DNA from: Beroe forskalii
Taxonomy: Eukaryota > Ctenophora > Nuda > Beroida > Beroidae
NCBI GenBank assembly: GCA_011033025.1
Contig: WFMF01000061.1
Coordinates: 124,001 to 188,000, forward strand
Direction of reading: 5' to 3'
DNA: 64,000 bases
The notes below the pieces were generated by a model. The model did not search any database. It worked only from the letters and a program-made list of their open reading frames with translations, and was not told the DNA's origin. Shown one piece after another: positions 45,801-58,779 of this stretch. The position numbers and the translations under genes are program-made. Position 1 is the stretch's first letter; every line of letters starts with the position of its first letter.

Positions 45801-48800
45801 TGTGTATTTCTCCGGTCCGCGACCACTTTTTTCTCCATATCTCCCTGCTGGGGGCATTATTTCTTTATTTCTGTTCCTTATTCCCCATATTTCTCTGGTG
45901 GTGGTTGAATTTCTCCTGTTCCATATTCCCATATTTTTCCCCATTCCACAGAGCTGCTCCTGTCTCCGTCTCCCTGCGTGAGTAGGCACCCAGAAAGACA
46001 AGCACCGTTAAATGCCCCCAATTATAAAGCTTTCCCACCCAACACGAATATATAACCAAGAAATTTAAGTGCATCAATTTGTGAATCAACAGCTGCTGCA
46101 GCATTGCTACATGACGCTGTCATTTTGCAACGCTTCTATATAATATTCTGTGGGGCATAAGGTGGTGTTAAGCTGTTTTGGGGCCACATGAGTCAGTGAG
46201 CTGCTTTGACAACCTTTGACTGTCAATTTAATTTAAATAATTTCTCCCCTGTCTCCCCTTTCAGCAAGGTCACGTGACTGTACCGTATTAGCCAATGAGA
46301 GTGCTAGATTCGAATAATCCACCAATCAAAAGACAGGCCCCCAAACTCACGCTTATACTTTCGACAGTGTACAGTGTGACAGCGTCGTAAAGCATAATAT
46401 CTAGAGGTATCTGCTGAAGTGGCATTTATATGTGTTAAAACGACGATTAAAATTGGCGACGCGTAAAAGTACCCTGCCAAATCTCCTGCCAAAGGTGTTT
46501 TATAATCTGACTGTGCAGCAGTCAATGTCTGTATTTCACCTGTAAATATCTTGTCTCTTGTATCTAGTTCTTGATTCTTTCCAATATATACGATCACCGG
46601 TGATAAAGTACAAGAAGTGATTGACGTGTTCTGTAGTTACTACTTTTGCGGTCACCGGTTTCTAGTCACAGCAACAGTGCCGTGTCTCTGTCACCGGGTC
46701 CCCAGAGGCAAACTCCTGCTAGCTCGACCCCAAGGACTCCCTGTATATAACAATAAACATACTTACCTATATCATAGAACTGCAACTAGACACGGAGTCT
46801 AATGTCAGTTGCTACCTGGAGCGCTGCAAACTCGGAGAGCAAGACAGGGACCAACGCTCAGGCCAAACCCATTTGTTCTGTATTCCCCTCCGGATAAATC
46901 CTGTGTGGGATGTCAGAACTTTCCAAATTAACCTTAAAAGGTCACCAGTGATCCATAAACAGGTTGTTCCTCTCAAAACGACCTATTTGTTTCATAAAAT
47001 GACAAAAGTGGGGGTTACCCCTGTGACACTTAAGTCTGCCAAAGAGTATGACTAAACTGAGTTTACTAATCTGGTTTTCAAACGTTATGATGAACTCGCC
47101 AATGAAATGGGAGGGACAGTTCTGGGTCCTTGAGAAGTGACAGGACCCAGAACTAACAAACTACAAGCCGGGTAATTCCACTTGTTCAGGGATCCAGTAT
47201 TATTCCGCTATGTGAGTCAGGCTGATATGAATCAGTACCTGTCTGGAATAAACCTGGGGAATAAACCTGAGGGCGATTAAATGCTTGATGCTCCGCTAAT
47301 TATGATGTCGGATGGGATCTTGATACGTAGTATACCTAATCCCATTGTTCCAATGGTCAAATTCCAGTAAAACCAGCTCCAGTGGCCAATTTCCGTTAAA
47401 TGGTTCATAGCTGAAAATATACCAGGCGTTCAAGAAAAGTTGATTCAGTTTCTCTTTTTCCGCTTATCTGTCCTGGACAGTTGTTCATAACCAGTGACCT
47501 AGAACAATTTCCATAGGAATAGAGTCGCATAGTCGGCACTGGCTGAAAGAAAATATTACAAGGTGCCGTCAAGTGGAATTCCGTAAAATGCAACCTAATT
47601 TGTTATGCCAATTCAGGGAGTATACCAGTTAAAGCTTAAAAGCAAACGAGAGAGAAAAAAACATTTTCTCTGGATCTCTGATCCACCTCCGCGATCTAGA
47701 AATCCTTACGCTCCTGATTTCATCTGATCCAGCAGCTTTGTTGCTTGCCAACTGCTGCACAGCCTTGTAAGTTGCCAAAAGTTTCATGAAGAAATTGGCG
47801 ATTGCTTGCTGCTTATCACTCGGTATTAGAGTGATATGCAGAACCTGAGGATTCCTGAGGGAACCTGAAATTTCTCCTGGGGTTTTCCTGAAGCTGTTAA
47901 GGGTTCCTGTTACTTTTATTACCAAGGGGGTACCAGTTTGATCAAGAAATAGATATTACTGCAGAATATCTTCCAGCTTTTGCGATAAGAATGCTTCAAA
48001 TGCTAGGAAATCAGCCTGAACGCGGAGCAGAAGAGATCCCAGTCCTCAGAAAAGTACCCGGAGCAGTTGGCTTCTGTAAGAGAGCAAGGCAGTCTGATAG
48101 CCTTGATGAGGTCCGCTGCCAAAGTGTAAGGTGGGTAGAGAGGATCCGCTAACAAAGGAGCAGGCATGTGAAGCAGGAGATGCTGCCTGCAAAGAGCTAA
48201 AGGGGTCCTCAGGTGAGAAACCTGGAATGTCGAATGAACCAGAATGGGTGTCTGGCGAAGTGTACACTGATAACTGCTGGGTTAGTGACCAAGCAGATCA
48301 GGTGTGGGAAAAGAAGCGAAGCCCGAGAAAGTTTCATCCGTGTCAGAAATGTGTAGAACATCTTCTGTAGTTATTGTCAATGATTGAGCACACGTTCCTC
48401 ACAAAACTCCACAAAAGGAGGCGGGGCACAATTGTTATCCGTCATCAACTCCCCACTTTGAGCTATGATAATGACGTCATCAGAACACCCAGCCTAGGAG
48501 ACAGCACTTCAATCACTGTTACAACGTCAGTCTCATGGGATGTAGCGTTTTGAGAGTGAGCAAGAGGGAAAGTTCAATAATTCACAGTGGTTTTCTGCTA
48601 ATTCCATCTGTTCTTTAGTCGCGCGAGAGTGTGTGAGTGTGTACTTTTTGAAACTAGATCATCATCACGCCATGTTAAAGTGTAAATATGGGGTTACTTT
48701 AGGGCGGAATTGTTTTTCTGAGAAGTGGAACAAGGATTATAGTGAATCACGATTGAACAGAGATAGGAATATTCATACAAAGCCAAGTTACAGAGATCTG

Positions 48801-51800
48801 TCCACGAATAAAATGTCCACTATTATTGAAGGCCGATTTATAAATTCCAGTGTCAAAACTCTAAGTCTTACTTCAAATTCTACCTCTTAGATTAGATATG
48901 AAGAATGATGTAGCTGCAGCTATATATTGACGTTGGTGAACGATTGTGGTAATTAATTTGGAAGTGGGTTGCTAAAACGGCTCAAAATAAGCTTTCAGGA
49001 GTCCAAAGAATATAGATTTTAGATCACACTCCACTTCTGACTTCTGTATCTAGATATGAGATCTAACAATCACTTCATTTATACTTCATTGTGCGCAGCA
49101 GCTGTTAGTTTAGATTCGTTGAGTTAGTTTAGACTTGTTCAGATAGTGAAACGTGTAAGTTTTATTGTCATTACATGTAGCTAATAGATTCATTCTCCCA
49201 TGTTACGTGCGAGCTTTGATTACCTTGCTTGTCAAAGAAACTGCTTAAACGAAAGTTATAGACTTGCACATCAAAAAACAACATAGCGTAAAATTAATTG
49301 GTATACAGTACGGTGATAATGCGTCGTTGAATCAGAGTGTGTCTCAGAAATTACCCTACAATTTTGATTATTAAGGCCATTTTAAGAAACAAACGAAATA
49401 TGATAAATTTTAGAATGTTTTGGGTGTTGTGAGGTCAATAAATCGGGTAGAGCGACATGGATTCTAAGATTTTCTCTTCGTTAAAAAGTTCGTATATTCC
49501 TTCGCTTGGTGAGTATATTATCAATGATTGTTATTGAAGGTTTGGGTGTTATAGATTATGCGTACTTTGGTGAAAGAGGCACAATATCCTACAGAATAGT
49601 TTTATAAGCTAAATATGGTTGTAGGTCTCGGTGTTCGTTTTTTATAGCTCCTGGTCAGCTTTTTTGCAAAGGATTGATTTCAAAAGCTTGCTTTAAGTTG
49701 TGCTTCTAGAATACGGTTATTAGTGTTACCATTGAAAGTAATTCACGATTGACGATTGTAGAATAGATCGAGGTTCCTCAAATCCTCACCAACTGGATTA
49801 CGAAATTGATGTAATTCCATTCTCAAGACTCAGCGACCATAATTGATTCCTCAGACAAGTGACTTCTTGACTACATAAGCTAGTAATACCATTGCTCCCA
49901 TAGTGAGAATTCTCCGACATCTTTAACCAGCTCTCTCAAGAACACCTCGTTATCCAATATTTCATGGTAAAACATAACATATCATAATATATTGAAATAT
50001 CAGGGCGAGAGAGAGAAAGGTTTGGACATGTCCAACAGGTCTTGACACTTCCTGCATATTGTAAGAATATAATGTTTAACTTGACGTGTACTTCAAACCC
50101 ATTCCTGTCATGTGCAACAGCTGACAGCTCTAACGGACTAATCCCTCTTCCTTGACTGACAGTTCCCTTATATTTTCTAGTGAGTGTGTGGTTATGTACC
50201 AAAACTCTGTACAGTGGTTATATGTACCAAAACTCTGTACAGTGGTTATATTATGTACCAAAACTCTGTACAGTGGTTATTGTCGTGTCCTTCAAGTGTG
50301 CGTCACACAAATAGTACATAGTCGAGAGACATAGTAAGATGGTTCAGAGATTCAGTCAGAGATCCTGGGATTCTGCTGAAATATCATTCACGTTCGAACT
50401 TCGATTGTCTTACCTGTCAAGATTTATTCAATGGCTCTATCTTAAAGTCGTGAAGTTCCTTTTGAGAGAGAAAGTTAAAAAGTTTCAAAGTAAAGTTCTT
50501 TGTTGTGTCAGATTTCTATCGAGTTATGGTCAACGATGCTGTCATCCTCAGGCATAAAAAGAATCTGTCAATAAAAACGTTAAATCGTGATCTCAAGTTT
50601 TTGAAGACAACAGTATAAATCCACCTAAGAGGGTACGCCGTACAGAGATTAGTGAATAACTCAATACTGTACCCGGTACAGACATATTGAGTAATTCAGT
50701 ACCCTCTGTACCAACTTATCATCATGGCTGATATACTCCCATGAGGTTTCGGGATTATGCCAATGTGCTCCCGATCTATGGCAGTGTCGCTACTTACTAT
50801 CTAGTCAGCCGATAGGAGAGAGGTACCTATAATGGAGGGTACCTATAATGGAGCTCTAAAGATAGAAGTGGTGTTTAAACTTTTAAAGACAATGGGCAAT
50901 TCCACCGGATTCTCGGATTAAAATAGATCCCCCACAACTTTGAATAGGAGGTGTCGCATCATTGGTAATGGCCATTATAATATTGAAGATGGTGTCTGTC
51001 TCCCAATAGCAGTTGTTGAGAAGTGAGACATCATTAAACCGTTTGGAACTCAGAATATGTAACCACGATATATGAATTCCCTCGCTCTCTTTCCTATCCC
51101 CAAGTTGACCCCTGCAGTGTTATATTCTCGACCTCATACGATACGTTACATCTGTTAGGCATTGTGAGGAATGTAGACACTAGACGGCCGGCACAGTTTC
51201 CCAGTCTGTTTCTGACTTTCTGATACATATAACATATATTCCAGTATTAGTAGTAGTATAGTAATACGGTAAGGTTTAAGATAATAATTCTCCTCATATA
51301 ACATAACTGCTTGGCGGAGGAAGAGGTATTTGTGTTAACTATATATTGTAGGTTATCCAACTCTCCTGTCTAAGTGTTATAGTCAAACGCCGTGGTACCG
51401 AGGGCGCTCAAACATTTCAAACTGCCAGTTAGAACATACATAGTGAGCTTTGGAATGGAGTTAATAACCCCACGAGATGGTTTCTCTTGTTGATAGACTA
51501 TAGTTTTTTTTCTTCGCGTTGAACTATGTGCTTGGTTTAGTAGAGACTTGTTTTTTGAGGTTTTCCGTATAATGCCAAGGAAGCTTGTCAGGGCAAGAGA
51601 GTGCCTTTAACATGTTGTATGAGAATATGTGTCTGACACTTGTCAAATTTTTGAAGTACATTCTTGTCAATTGTGAGGACATATTTTTAGAACTTCATTT
51701 GTTAGCAAATATTCGAAGAATGTGCCAGTTTTGCTGCTGTCAAACTGAAAAAAAGAGTTGATTTTCTCTCCCCGAAAAAAGAGTTAGAATGGCACTTCGA

Positions 51801-54800
51801 GTCTCTATGAAAATATAGACGGCACAACTATACTTTTTATGCGTAAAGCACGTTTAAAATACCATCTGTACAGCACTTGCCATGGCTCCGCAGATAAGAG
51901 TATTTTTCCGAATTTCCATCACTCTGGTGTAACATTGCACAGTCTATCTTACAGGCACGTGACCTCGCTACTGGTCACGTGCCTGTGTTATTATTATATA
52001 TCAATAAAATTTAAACACCAGATGAGATGCATCGCACAAGTTGTGACAATATGACTGATAGCACTGGCAGCTCCTCGATCAGAACTTTTTAAAATATCTC
52101 CGGTCAGCTGGGAGGTCAGGTGGGGCCCGCGTGATCCCCTCGCATCCCGTCTCATCCCGTCATGAGCGTAAACACTTAGCTCGACAAACTTTCGTTAATT
52201 TTCTACTTGTCAAATTACTATAAAGTAATTCAGATATGCTTGTCGGGTGACGGCTTTTAACACTTCAGTCGATCTGACCAGCCCAGTTTAACAGCATCTA
52301 ATTCAACTTTACACATTGACAAGCCGTACTGACAACTATATTTATATATAGGTCACGTGACCCAAGCTGGGCGCTTCTCATTGGCTGTCGGGGAGCGTTC
52401 TGTCAATTGATTGGCTGACACTTGACAGTATTATTAGGAATGTAGCTGACTGACATTTGACAGCTGAACTGGTGGAATGTTTTATATCTGAGAGTTGTTA
52501 ATAAAACACTGTGTACAGCGCATTGCAGCGATACCTCCCTCCCTCTCTCCCTTTCTTAGTACGTACACATACACACAAACATACAAACACACGCATTCTC
52601 GGACACTCACCACACACACACAGTCCGCGCCATGGAGAGATACAGGCAACATATTTAGTAAGATCTGTTGTTGACATTTGACATCTTGTACTACGAACAT
52701 TGACATTTTGACACATGCCAGGTTCTATACGCTATGCTAGTAGTAGCGGTATAAGTGTCACGTGACGCCCCATACTCGTCTCCCATTGGTCGAGCACCGA
52801 CCCAGTAACTCTAATCCTAGCACCCGATTGGTCGGATCGGGTGGAGTCCGTGTTTACCTGCCTCCTCGAGTGTGCCGGAGATTGGCATGTGTCAAGTGGA
52901 GTGTCAGGAATAGTAGAAATAATAAATAATAATGATAGACATGTTGGTAATGATAGAGATGTTGGTAATGCACACCCGGACACCGCGTCGCTTCCACACA
53001 CATACTACAGAATGTCAGATCTCAGGGTGTCAGATCAAACTCTAAAGTTCTAGGGTTCTTTGACTGCTTAGAAACAACACCTACTTTAATCGCTATAACA
53101 TCAGCAGCTGCTGCAACGCTTCCCGCGCGCTGAAACTTTGAAACTCTTCCAATATTCTGTGAATTCCTGGATTCCTGATGGAAGAGAGGATGACCTCTCA
53201 CACATCCACCATTACCTCAACTTTCATCACTTTTACTAAAGCCATGTTTTTGTGTATGATTGACACCAAACTTCTTCCTTTTTCCCCGTTCACCCGCTGA
53301 TTGGAACATATATCAAATTTAACAAGGTAACTGCACCGACCATGATGGATGGGATGATCCATAGAGTGACCTTTTCTGGACGAGCAGTAGAAATAGGCGA
53401 GGAATATCGCCATCGATCCTATGCTGAAATCATGGGAATGACGTCATTATCAAACGCCTAGGATCAGTTCGGGAGACCTGTAATGAGAAAAAAGAGAAAA
53501 AGAGTTCAACACCACCGACTTGGGGATACTCAACGACAACATTGGCACCGGAATCGTCCAATTGGGACTCGTGATGGTCCAAATATATAGAGATGGGTCA
53601 ATTGAACATCCTACGTTTACATAGATAAACGTACGCCAGAACAAACTTCAATTAATCAAGAATATAAAACAAAATGTGTGTATATAATATGAGGTGATAT
53701 ACATAGATTTGTCCCGCTTTTCACTTCTCCTTCCCCTAGGAAAAGTTGGCTTTAGGTCCACTCCTTTCGTGGGAATTTGCCTCTTTCCCCACCCCTCCTC
53801 CATTGCTGTTGAGTAACTTCCTTCATTTCTTCTGTGGACCGTCAATGTTATGTATTATTGGGTGCAGCAGGGAAATGGGAAATTGACACGTCATATTTGT
53901 AGATTAGCTATGAGTGAGCAAAATATTGTTATGTTATCACAGGACAAGCAGTTTCTTAATCTACGAACTACAGTACAGAAGTGCTATGATTTGATCGGTC
54001 CATGTCTCAGTGTTATGATTGGTTTAGATGCACCATGGTTCTTACGAAATAGTGGGCAGAGGTGCGTTGTAAAAGAAAAACAATATTTCATGGGTGAAAG
54101 ATGCTGTTAGCAATCTTGATTTTCTTCAAGTTTATGGTCTACTCTTAGTTGCTTAGGAGGGTTGAACTTTATGGTCTACTCTTAGTAGCTTAGGAGGGTC
54201 CCATTGAACCTATCACAAATAAGCAAGTAGATTCCTGATTAATAAGAAACATTTCCACTAAAATAGATGAAGGTTTGTTTACCAAATACCTCTTCCTGCA
54301 CTATATGATAGGTATTTGCTATCATTGCACCCCGCACGCATGTTTATGCGTTTATCATGAAACATCCATGAAATTGACTGAGTATATCTCACCAATGCCC
54401 AATAGCATTTTTACCAAAGGAGCACCACTGCACTAGTTGCCTTGATATAATTACCAAATGAAAGGGTCTCGACTATCTCATAACTGCCCTAGCGAGCCCC
54501 AGTTTAAGTTGTAAGTTTTCAGTGGGACGATACAGAATATTTCCCAGAGAGTCATTCTTCCACTTTGAGTTCGGAAAGCCAGACAGGTTGATCGAGTGAG
54601 TGAGAGGGAGACATGCCCTCTTAGATACCAGCAGCTGAAAACGTCTATACGCTCAAACGGCCCCCATGATTCAGATCACCCATTCTAAAACACTTCTAAT
54701 ACTGGAATATAATGTCCGGAGCGGTGAAGTACCGAATATATTTTATATATTTATCCAAGTACAGCTTGCAGTAAAAACTATCCTGATCCCTGCCAACCGC

Positions 54801-55806
54801 TTAATACCGGTAGTTATGTGAATTCCCCGGGAATGAATGCCTTCCGCAGGTCACACTAATAGAGTTATAATGATCGTGATGGTCATGACGCGTGGCAGAT
54901 TGTTTCAAAACTATATTTCACTATTTTAACTATATTTTCCAACGGTTTTTATGGTAAATTTTGCTCGGGGCATTTCCTTTTTTCCGGTTTTAGGCGGATT
55001 AGCAATTATTTATGAGTCAGGAATCCCCGTTTTTTGAGCGTTCCCGACACGCGTCTCGACAAGCTTACCGCTGCCACCTGCATCGTTATAAGACACGGAA
55101 TCTGCTGGGTGTGAGTCATAATCTCCGAGTGAGGAAGCGCAGAGGGACTGTGTTTTTTGTTGCTCTGTGCTTGAGGAATCGGGATTTAAACTTGGAATTC
55201 ATTTTCAATTTTCATCAATTATATTATCATAAATCCGTATGTGGATAATTGCATCTTGTTTTCTAGTTTTGCAGTTACCCACTGATATTGATTGGAACGT
55301 CGGGCATGAATCGCATATTTGAATTTATGCATGCGGTCATTGACATCTTTGCGGACATGTCAGAACTTTCCTCAGATAGTTTCATAGCTACCTACTTAGG
55401 AGGACACCAATTCGTATAAATTTGTCTCCATTTGTCATCTGTCGGGAGATATAAATTTTCGTAAAGAGCCATGATGGCTTTCAAATTCTGACATCTCGAC
55501 AGAATTATTATCCAATTTTGTAGTATCTTTTAGAATTTCATTTCGTCCATAGAGATTGATAGATAGTTCTAGCTACAGATGCTTCGAATTATGTCAAATC
55601 ATTTTTGAAAGCGCGAGTGCTAACTGCTACACCTAATTCTTTTATTTTTTATTCATGAAATTATTTTCCAGTTTTAAAATATCTAATTTCTATTACTTTC
55701 CCCCACATCCATTCTAACCCATTGTTCCTTCATTTCAGATATCACTATGTTTGAAAGCATGATCAACAACCCAGTGGCTGAAGAATCCTCAACGATAAAA
55801 GTAGAG
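33815..55806 (+). CDS. PREP/PKNOX-like TALE homeobox transcription factor, N-terminal part (7 exons, gene continues past the window)
   Basis: Exons: 33815-33921, 34864-34973, 36100-36179, 37718-37929, 40217-40318, 40929-41010, 55739-55806. The start is ATG 33820 (MAIMQFQEQENIPLNCFKR). All sites are GT-AG, every phase joins, and the total is 252 residues. Exons 4-6 hold the MEIS/PKNOX N-terminal domain in its two usual halves: first DKLRKHPMLPLLSQLMERCS, then GDEETDAL and ILQGVQTMKMYLSELDRVQD and SFKSQYITSIQSKLSGDELL. In this family the domain binds PBX partners and keeps them nuclear (family knowledge). Pattern and spacing match PREP/PKNOX better than MEIS, with DEETDAL standing for the PKNOX DPETDNL region. 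Exons 2-3 are a low-complexity acidic, Ala/Gly/Ser/Thr-rich linker. Exon 7 (DITMFESMINNPVAEESS, ending IKVE) is placed by phase and splice sites after a 14.7-kb intron and is the least certain. The homeodomain is not in this window. Confidence 0.8.
34021..34140. repeat. Three tandem 40-bp units in TALE gene intron 1
   Basis: The unit TGATCATTGTAACCCCTGA ... CCAGTGACCAC occurs three times with one or two changes per copy. Confidence 0.9.
34770..34863 (+). repeat. Duplicated polypyrimidine region before TALE exon 2
   Basis: CTTCACAACCCCTCTAACTC and CCTATTTCCCTA units occur two to three times directly up to the TTTCAG acceptor. Confidence 0.8.
34960..35026 (+). repeat. Duplicated 5' splice junction, TALE exon 2
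   Basis: Exon tail plus donor AGCGCC(T)TCAAAGC|GTGAG and the next 16 bp (34960-34993) recur at 34994-35026 with one base deleted. Phase to exon 3 fits the first donor. Confidence 0.85.
36005..36099 (+). repeat. CTACAGTTCAC repeat before TALE exon 3
   Basis: Three CTACAGTTCAC(T/C)CCC units interleaved with CTCCTTTA precede the CCATAG acceptor. Confidence 0.75.
36180..37717 (+). other. TALE gene intron 3
   Basis: AT-rich with no gene. Near its 3' end (37650-37712) the unit GGCAAATTCCAC occurs twice just before the CTCCCAG acceptor of exon 4. Confidence 0.55.
37930..40216 (+). other. TALE gene intron 4
   Basis: 2.3 kb with no supported gene or clear repeat. Confidence 0.5.
46860..47420 (+). 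other. Possible decayed coding fragment
   Basis: Frames broken by stops read like protein in pieces: NPVWDVRTFQINLKRSPVIH, KMTKVGVTPVTLKSAKEYD, NLVFKRYDELANEMGG, FRYVSQADMNQYLSG and FIAENIPGVQEKLIQF. I do not recognise a family. It could be an old retrotransposon or pseudogene, or chance. Confidence 0.2.
50191..50282. repeat. Three tandem units with GTAC ends
   Basis: The unit ATGTACCAAAACTCTGTACA plus GTGGTTAT occurs three times in TALE intron 6. Each unit has GTAC at both ends of its core. Confidence 0.9.
52351..52463. promoter_or_regulatory. E-box, CCAAT and TGACAG cluster
   Basis: GGTCACGTGACC-like at 52351, inverted CCAAT (ATTGG) twice at 52379-52415, and three TGACAG hexamers (52400-52405 on minus, 52423-52428, 52458-52463) lie within 113 bp. 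TGACAG is the MEIS/PREP core site (established). Function here is inference. Confidence 0.3.
52561..52622. repeat. CA-rich microsatellite
   Basis: Interrupted CACACA and ACATAC runs in TALE intron 6. Confidence 0.8.
54131..54199. repeat. 32-bp tandem duplication
   Basis: TTTATGGTCTACTCTTAG(T/TA)GCTTAGGAGGGT occurs twice, with a 5-bp spacer. Confidence 0.85.
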
Positions 55807-58779
55807 GTTTGTAGAACTTTATTCTTCAGAAATTCCTTCATAGGAGAGCTTTGATTTGTTATTTTTTTATCAAATAGATAATAGTAGATCGAATTAAAGA
55901 CGCTTTATATTCCCGTTTTTTCCATAAGCCAGGGCTTCGACAAGCTGGTACTAAGGGTGCTGGCGAATATCATAACCATCCTTAGCTATGTCCCCAATCC
56001 TTAAATCATAGAAAACTACGGTGCCGTAGCCCATATTCACACGTTATTTGTCACCATGGATATTGTTGGGGTGATTAAAATAATGGGAAGTCATAGTTTG
56101 GCACTTGGCCGGAAGAAATTTACACAGTTAACTGTAAAGTGTGTTATTAAATTTGAATTTTGCCTAAGTACTGTACTACTGATGCAGTGTACTAAGGACC
56201 TCGCCTCAAGGATAATTTGTAACCTTTAACCAACTCTCGGAGTGTTTCAATAGCACAGAAAAATATGCTTGTTACACGTACCAAGGTGGAATTTAGCTTG
56301 CCCTGATATGTAAGTGGCATATGACTAATATTATCCCAATAATTCTAGTCCTCATCCTTCGCTCTCCGTAATATTATAGTGGACAATAATCTACCGTATT
56401 TTGAAACATTTGCCCCAAGCCTCCTTGAAACATTCTTTGGTAGCTCAATGATGGATACTAGCCGTCCTCTTTCTTATGGTACTGTGTTGAACAAAGAGCT
56501 GGCTGTGATGATTTAGGAGATCATCTAAGAAGCATTTTACTGAAATTAGAAAGCCCATCGCAAGTGACACCCTGTTTTCATGTTGGAAGGAAACATCACA
56601 TCCATTCTGTCTAGGTTTATCAAACAAACTTTGTTCCCGTTCTTTTTAACTTGAAACAGCATTCTGCGGGCCCACAATTTTAACAGACTTTTTAATTGTC
56701 AGGAAGCAATTCTCAATGACCACTCCCTCTTTGTTTAATAAGTATTTAGCAACTTGAAAAAAAGAACCATTATTAACTCTGTAAATGAAATTTACACACC
56801 AGGATAATAATACACCACAAATCTTGCATTGTTTACTGAGGGCGATTGTGAAACATCTAAACAATATAATATGTTATTTGAATGACAAGACACTCAGAGA
56901 TGTGTTTTTCCTAACTTTTACGAAGTTCACTCCTTCTCGCACACCCAGCTGATAGCATCTGTGTGACAGACACGGGTCACATGATGATCACGTGACATAT
57001 CACGTGATCGCCACGTGGGGTGGCATCCACTGTTGCACCTGTCACTCCTTCGGAAATTACTCCTGCACGCGTACTCTTTTTCCTGACATTAGTCAAATAA
57101 AAAGCTAACTTGAACCACATAATTAGTCTCTTAAAATACTTAACAGGTTGAATTTATTATGAATTTTATATATATATGTAAGGTGGTGGAATGTGTTTCT
57201 GAATGATGTTTTCTTCTCTTTTTGTCACAGCGGGTTATGTATTATATGTCATCATGTCCCCCACCTCATTCGTCCTCTTTCACCTGTATTATTGCAAGCT
57301 GCTGGGTGTTTACAGTATATTACAAGAAATAATCCAATCAGCAACGCATAATACGGGGCCCATTCCACATGATCATCCGATCACAACCATTCATCTGATG
57401 ATTCATGATCTCATTCTCGATCTCGTGACCGCAGGAGAGTGTTTCCACTGCCCTGATTACCGGTCATTCTCAATTACCCAAGAGTTAGTCCTTTGCTATA
57501 AGTTTCAATTTCTTCCATTGTAAATGGTTGGAAATACTAGGGTCTGACAATGAGGGACTTTATATGTTAGAGAATGGACAAGGGACTAGGGACAAGACGA
57601 ACACTTGGGACACGATCTATATTTCACAGAAAAAGGCCTTTCTCCAGAATAGAGATGGGAGGGGAAACTGGATGGAATTTAAGAAATATCTCAGCTGGTG
57701 TTCCATGCTGCTGCTGATGCTGGCACATGTTCCTCTGTCCATTATATGTATGTACGTGTATAACTTCATCTGATCTCTCAGATCGGAGCCTTGATAATCT
57801 TCTGGTACAGGTGCATCAGAGGGTTTAAACGTCTTGACGTGTGTGGTGGTTGGGGATCATGGGGTGTAATTGGCTCAATATATTTAAATTGTTAGCAGAA
57901 TGAAGGAAGGGATGGAGTTTTGGCCGTGATAAGGGGCGCAGAATCAGCCACATGATTGAAGGAAGACTTTTCCTAATTTCACTTCAGTAATTAGCATTTA
58001 TTGTGTAAACGTGGTGTGATGAGGTGTCTTAGATGTCATGTTGTTAATCAGAGCGTCTGCTGGAAAAGTAAATGGCTTTAATAATCGCACTTTTGCTTTT
58101 GTGGTGACCATGCCCTCAATTTAGATTCTAAAATGGAGCGTTCTTCATTATTACTTTCTTAATGAGCTACTCAATCCAAAGAATTGATATTTCGTGTTTC
58201 GCATAACAGAAGTCAAAAATTGATTGGATTCGTGTGATTCCATCAGATGTTTCAACCCACTCTTGACGTTTTAGATGAAAGGTGATATTATCTCAGATGC
58301 CAGATCTTTAACACATGGCAGTGAAGTATTTCACCCAGCTTCTGTCCATTCGGAGACCTAGCTACCAATCCGAAGTCGGAAGGACACTCTCTCTTTCCCT
58401 CTGGGATCTGTAGGACCACTCTCACATCTTCCCCCTTACTAAAGTACCCACCTCCGCCCTTATTCCCGTCTCACCTCCGTCATTCCTCTACAGGACTATG
58501 ACAAACAGCTATAACCTGTGTCCTGTTCTATTACTCCTACAGGACATTGGTGCAGCAGCTCATGCTAACGTTTATAATATATATCTATATGCGTTGCAAT
58601 TTGTCGCTCTTCAGACTGAAGTGCAGTGGTACAGATGGGCTGTTCTTCACCTATAGCACATTATACCCGGCCCTCTCTTAACTACTGGCCTCTCAAGCAA
58701 CTACTGACCTTTACCTTACTCTCAGCTACTGACCTCTACCCCACTCAACTACTGACCTGATCTGCCTCTCTCACTTTCA

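Larger units (their letters stand above)
41011..55738 (+). other. TALE gene large intron 6 (14.7 kb)
   Basis: No intact gene is visible on either strand. The 240-codon open frame at 44287-45009 starts without ATG and is low-complexity (Pro/Leu/Phe/Ser runs), so I do not call it. The intron carries several CACGTG plus CCAAT clusters (near 41284, 41720, 43760-43810, 46270, 52350 and 52757), TGACAG sites near 52400-52463, CA repeats at 52561-52622 and short tandem duplications. A long intron of this kind in a homeobox gene often holds enhancers; this is inference. Confidence 0.5.

Noticed and set aside
46669-46739. Ser/Pro-rich stretch (SNSAVSLSPGPQRQTP) as a TALE linker exon
   Set aside because: The Ser/Pro frame does not match the exon 6 phase, and the donor is weak.
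48046-48370. Overlapping + and - frames of about 75 codons
   Set aside because: Low-complexity, charged sequence without homology or good splice sites. Neither strand is convincing.
57203-57773. Two open frames of 106 and 81 codons
   Set aside because: No recognisable domain and AT-driven composition; probable chance frames.
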